This document shows positions 62,250-64,000 of a stretch of DNA of 64,000 nt, one piece after another. The position numbers and the translations under genes were made by a program. Every line of letters starts with the position of its first letter. Within the stretch, counting starts at the first letter, position 1. Origin of the DNA: Deinococcus sp. KNUC1210. GTDB taxonomy: Bacteria; Deinococcota; Deinococci; Deinococcales; Deinococcaceae. The stretch covers positions 62,001-126,000 of the forward strand of contig NZ_CP092196.1 of NCBI RefSeq assembly GCF_022344005.1, in the 5' to 3' direction. The notes beneath the pieces were generated by a model. The model searched no databases and was not told the DNA's origin. It worked only from the letters and a program-made list of their open reading frames with translations.

Positions 62250-62752
62250 AGGCCCGACCCTCCCGGCTCGCGCAGGTGGCGCTAGGCTATCTGGGAATCA
62301 CCTCCATTCTTGTGGGGATCTGGGCTCAGATGTTCCCGCGTGCGTTCTACGACCGATTTCCAGGAGTCGGTATCTGGGTGGCGGGAGACGGACCCTACAA
62401 CGAGCACCTGGTGCGGGATGTCGGCGGCTTGAACCTCTGCCTGGCCCTCCTGCTCTGGGCTGCATGGCGCCGTCCAGGGCAGCTGCCAAGGCCGGTGGTT
62501 GGCTGGGCGGTGCTGGCCTCCGCCGTCCCGCACGTCCTCTATCATTCGGTACATATCCACACCGTGGCTTCTCGCACCGACCAGATCAGTAGTCTGGCTG
62601 GCCTTCTCTGGACTGTCACCTGTGCGGGCATCCTGGTGCTCCGACCCTCGACAGGCAGGAGCGACGACGGGACGTCACGGGACTACCCGGCTAAAGAGGA
62701 GACAGTCCCGGACAGAGAGGGCCGAAAGGCTGGAGCAGCTCTCGATCACTGA
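62246..62752 (+). CDS. Membrane protein of unknown function
   Basis: 168 aa from an ATG that overlaps the SDR stop (ATGA). About four transmembrane helices (VALGYLGITSILVGIWAQMF, LNLCLALLLWAAWRR, VVGWAVLASAVPHVLYHSVH, SLAGLLWTVTCAGILVLRP) and a charged C-terminal tail. Likely works with the oxidoreductase at the membrane. No family named. Confidence 0.75.
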   Translation: MKARPSRLAQVALGYLGITSILVGIWAQMFPRAFYDRFPGVGIWVAGDGPYNEHLVRDVGGLNLCLALLLWAAWRRPGQLPRPVVGWAVLASAVPHVLYHSVHIHTVASRTDQISSLAGLLWTVTCAGILVLRPSTGRSDDGTSRDYPAKEETVPDREGRKAGAALDH

Positions 62753-62756
62753 AGAG

Positions 62757-62797
62757 GGTTGTGGTGCCTTACCGGTCTTGGCAGGAGTGGTCTGAGA
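62757..62797 (+). mobile_element. Minimal IS6 remnant, both ends with the middle deleted
   Basis: GGTTGTGGTGCCTTA (left-end-like) is followed within 10 bp by TTGGCAGGAGTGGTCTGAGA, which matches the end of the IS6 transposase gene. The whole transposase between them is gone. It could be coincidental, but both halves are in the right order and orientation. Confidence 0.45.
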
Positions 62798-62816
62798 TTT
62801 CTATCCTAACGACGAT

Positions 62817-63363
62817 TCAAAACGGGGCTACGGCGGTCAATTCGGTGATCTGGCGGAGGTTACGGTAGTGCAGCTGAGCCTCAGCACCTCTCCCCTGCCG
62901 CGCCAGCCCCTGAATCCATGCGTAACCAATGCCCCCATGAGGGAGCAACTCGAACAGCAGGAGAATCGCAGCGCCCTGCCAAAGGACAGCGAGGAGCAGG
63001 ACATTGACGTCCTGTTGGCCATACTTCCAGTTCGTGCGGTCGAGGATGCATTCGCGTGGACGCTTGTCTGGTAGGAGGATCAAGACGACGCGGGCAATGT
63101 CGGCTGCACAGAGAGGAGGACGGTCGAAGGAGCGTTCAATTCGGCGGATGACGGACGAGGTTTGATCGCTTTCCGGGAAGCGCTCAGCCAATTCAGCATG
63201 CCGGACGTCTTTCGCTTGCAGGCGAGAGAAGATATCGAGGGCGAGCAACGCCACCTGATTGTTGCGGTCGTCCGGGAAGTGAGCGGTAGAGCAGTGAGTC
63301 GGCTGAGGGAGCGCGAGGGAGGACGCGTGCTGTTCTCGCGTGTCAGACGAGATTTTTCAGGCC
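62817..63363 (-). pseudogene. IS4-family transposase N-terminal part
   Basis: The frame reads STAHFPDDRNNQVALLALDI, HAELAERFPESDQTSSVIRR, RECILDRTNWKYGQQDVNVL (first catalytic Asp with the LDRTNW motif) and LLFELLPHGG, after which the sequence departs from the family. The start is preceded by a TGA and no ATG fits. The C-terminal two thirds of the transposase are missing. Confidence 0.75.
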
Positions 63364-63511
63364 CGTCTAGAACTTGCCAGGTACTCAATGGTATGCAGGT
63401 GTACTCCTACCTTTGAACGATCCTTCAATTCGGGGGCTGTCACGGTTGAACGGATCACTTGAAGTGAGGTGTGGCCTTGAAGAATGCCCAGGGGTTTATC
63501 TTCGAGACGCA
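63364..63511. other. Intergenic region, nothing recognised
   Basis: Short stretch between the IS4 remnant and the HD-GYP gene. Only fragments of frames. Confidence 0.3.
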
Positions 63512-64000
63512 TCACCGAAAGAGTGTCAGGAAGGCCTGCACCACTGCTGGATCGAAGTGTGTGCCTGCCTGTGCCTGCAGATGAGCCATCGCCCGCTCAT
63601 GACTCCATGCCTTCCGGTAGGACCGGTCGTTCGTGAGCGCGTCGTAGACGTCTACAACCGCGAATGCCCGCGCTGTCAGGGGAATCGCGGAGCCCTTCAG
63701 GCCCTGCGGATAGCCGCTGCCGTCCCACTTCTCGTGGTGGTACTGCGGAATATCCAGCGCCGGCCGCAAGAAGCGGATTGGGGACAGGAGTTCTACCGCA
63801 TACCCTGGATGTTTGCGCATCTCTCCCCATTCTTCTGGGGTCAGGGCACCTGGTTTGAGGAGAATCGCGTCGGCGATGCCCATCTTGCCGATGTCGTGCA
63901 GCAGTGCTCCGCGCCGTACGTGTACCAGATCGTTGGGAGGGACGTTGAGGATCCGGCACAGGTTGACGGTCATCTCCGTCACGCGGCGGGAATGGCCTTC
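63512..64000 (-). CDS. HD-GYP domain protein (5' end outside window)
   Basis: The frame is open to the right edge, so the N-terminus is unseen. The last 163 residues hold a complete HD-GYP core: EGHSRRVTEMTVNLC, LLHDIGKMGIADAILLKPGA (HD plus GK), HPGYAVELL, PQYHHEKWDGSGYPQGL (the HHE and GYP motif) and FAVVDVYDALTNDRSYRK. HD-GYP proteins hydrolyse cyclic di-GMP and often carry sensory domains upstream. Catalytic residues are intact. Confidence 0.93.
   Translation of the reverse strand, partial: EGHSRRVTEMTVNLCRILNVPPNDLVHVRRGALLHDIGKMGIADAILLKPGALTPEEWGEMRKHPGYAVELLSPIRFLRPALDIPQYHHEKWDGSGYPQGLKGSAIPLTARAFAVVDVYDALTNDRSYRKAWSHERAMAHLQAQAGTHFDPAVVQAFLTLFR

Overview
The window looks like an accessory, repeat-rich replicon or genomic island of a GC-rich Deinococcus-type bacterium. 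This is an inference from overall protein flavour (HEAT-repeat proteins, DUF72, DUF4253, IS982/IS630/IS6 elements, many small secreted lipoproteins) and not from a marker gene. No rRNA, tRNA, replication origin or CRISPR array was recognised. GC-rich housekeeping-like genes alternate with AT-rich islands (about 9.0-9.5, 20.0-20.5, 22.1-22.8, 28.2-28.7 and 35.3-36.0 kb) that look horizontally acquired.

Layout. 0-4 kb: a minus-strand sugar ABC importer operon (ROK regulator, two permeases, a substrate-binding protein cut by the window edge). 4-9 kb: a gene interrupted by an IS3 element, then IS66 and IS5 wreckage around an SRPBCC protein. 9-20 kb: hypothetical genes, lipoproteins, an MFS transporter, an IS630 pseudogene, a DUF72 protein and dispersed hairpins. 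20-26 kb: an IS982-like element with an extra antisense ORF, AT-rich secreted proteins, MITEs and IS6 copy 1. 26-34 kb: WD40-like, tandem-GNAT, Ig-like lipoprotein and MerR-TipAS-HEAT regulator genes. 34-41 kb: IS6 copy 2, a HicB-type antitoxin, an AT-rich possible toxin-immunity remnant, an EF-hand protein, a broken HNH nuclease, a PQQ-propeller lipoprotein, an RNA ligase and a broken PD-(D/E)XK-like gene. 41-46 kb: IS6 copy 3, an AP2 fragment, and a divergent SDR/MerR pair. 46-50 kb: a minus-strand set of nucleic-acid genes (GIY-YIG, DUF6884, uracil-DNA glycosylase-like), each carrying a frameshift. 49-56 kb: an IS630 with a neighbouring ORF, a giant HEAT-repeat gene and a DUF4253 gene. 57-64 kb: a secreted HExxH protease, a TetR-linked oxidoreductase cluster, an IS4 fragment and an HD-GYP gene cut by the right edge.

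Two themes run through the window. First, mobile DNA: at least seven IS families, three MITEs sharing IS630-type ends, and a family of perfect or near-perfect hairpins built on GTGAC..CT.AGC, one of which carries an intact IS insertion in its stem. Second, an excess of genes broken by a single-base indel, often in a homopolymer run, or by a lone stop. This is either real decay of accessory DNA or residual assembly error, so all pseudogene calls here should be read with that in mind.
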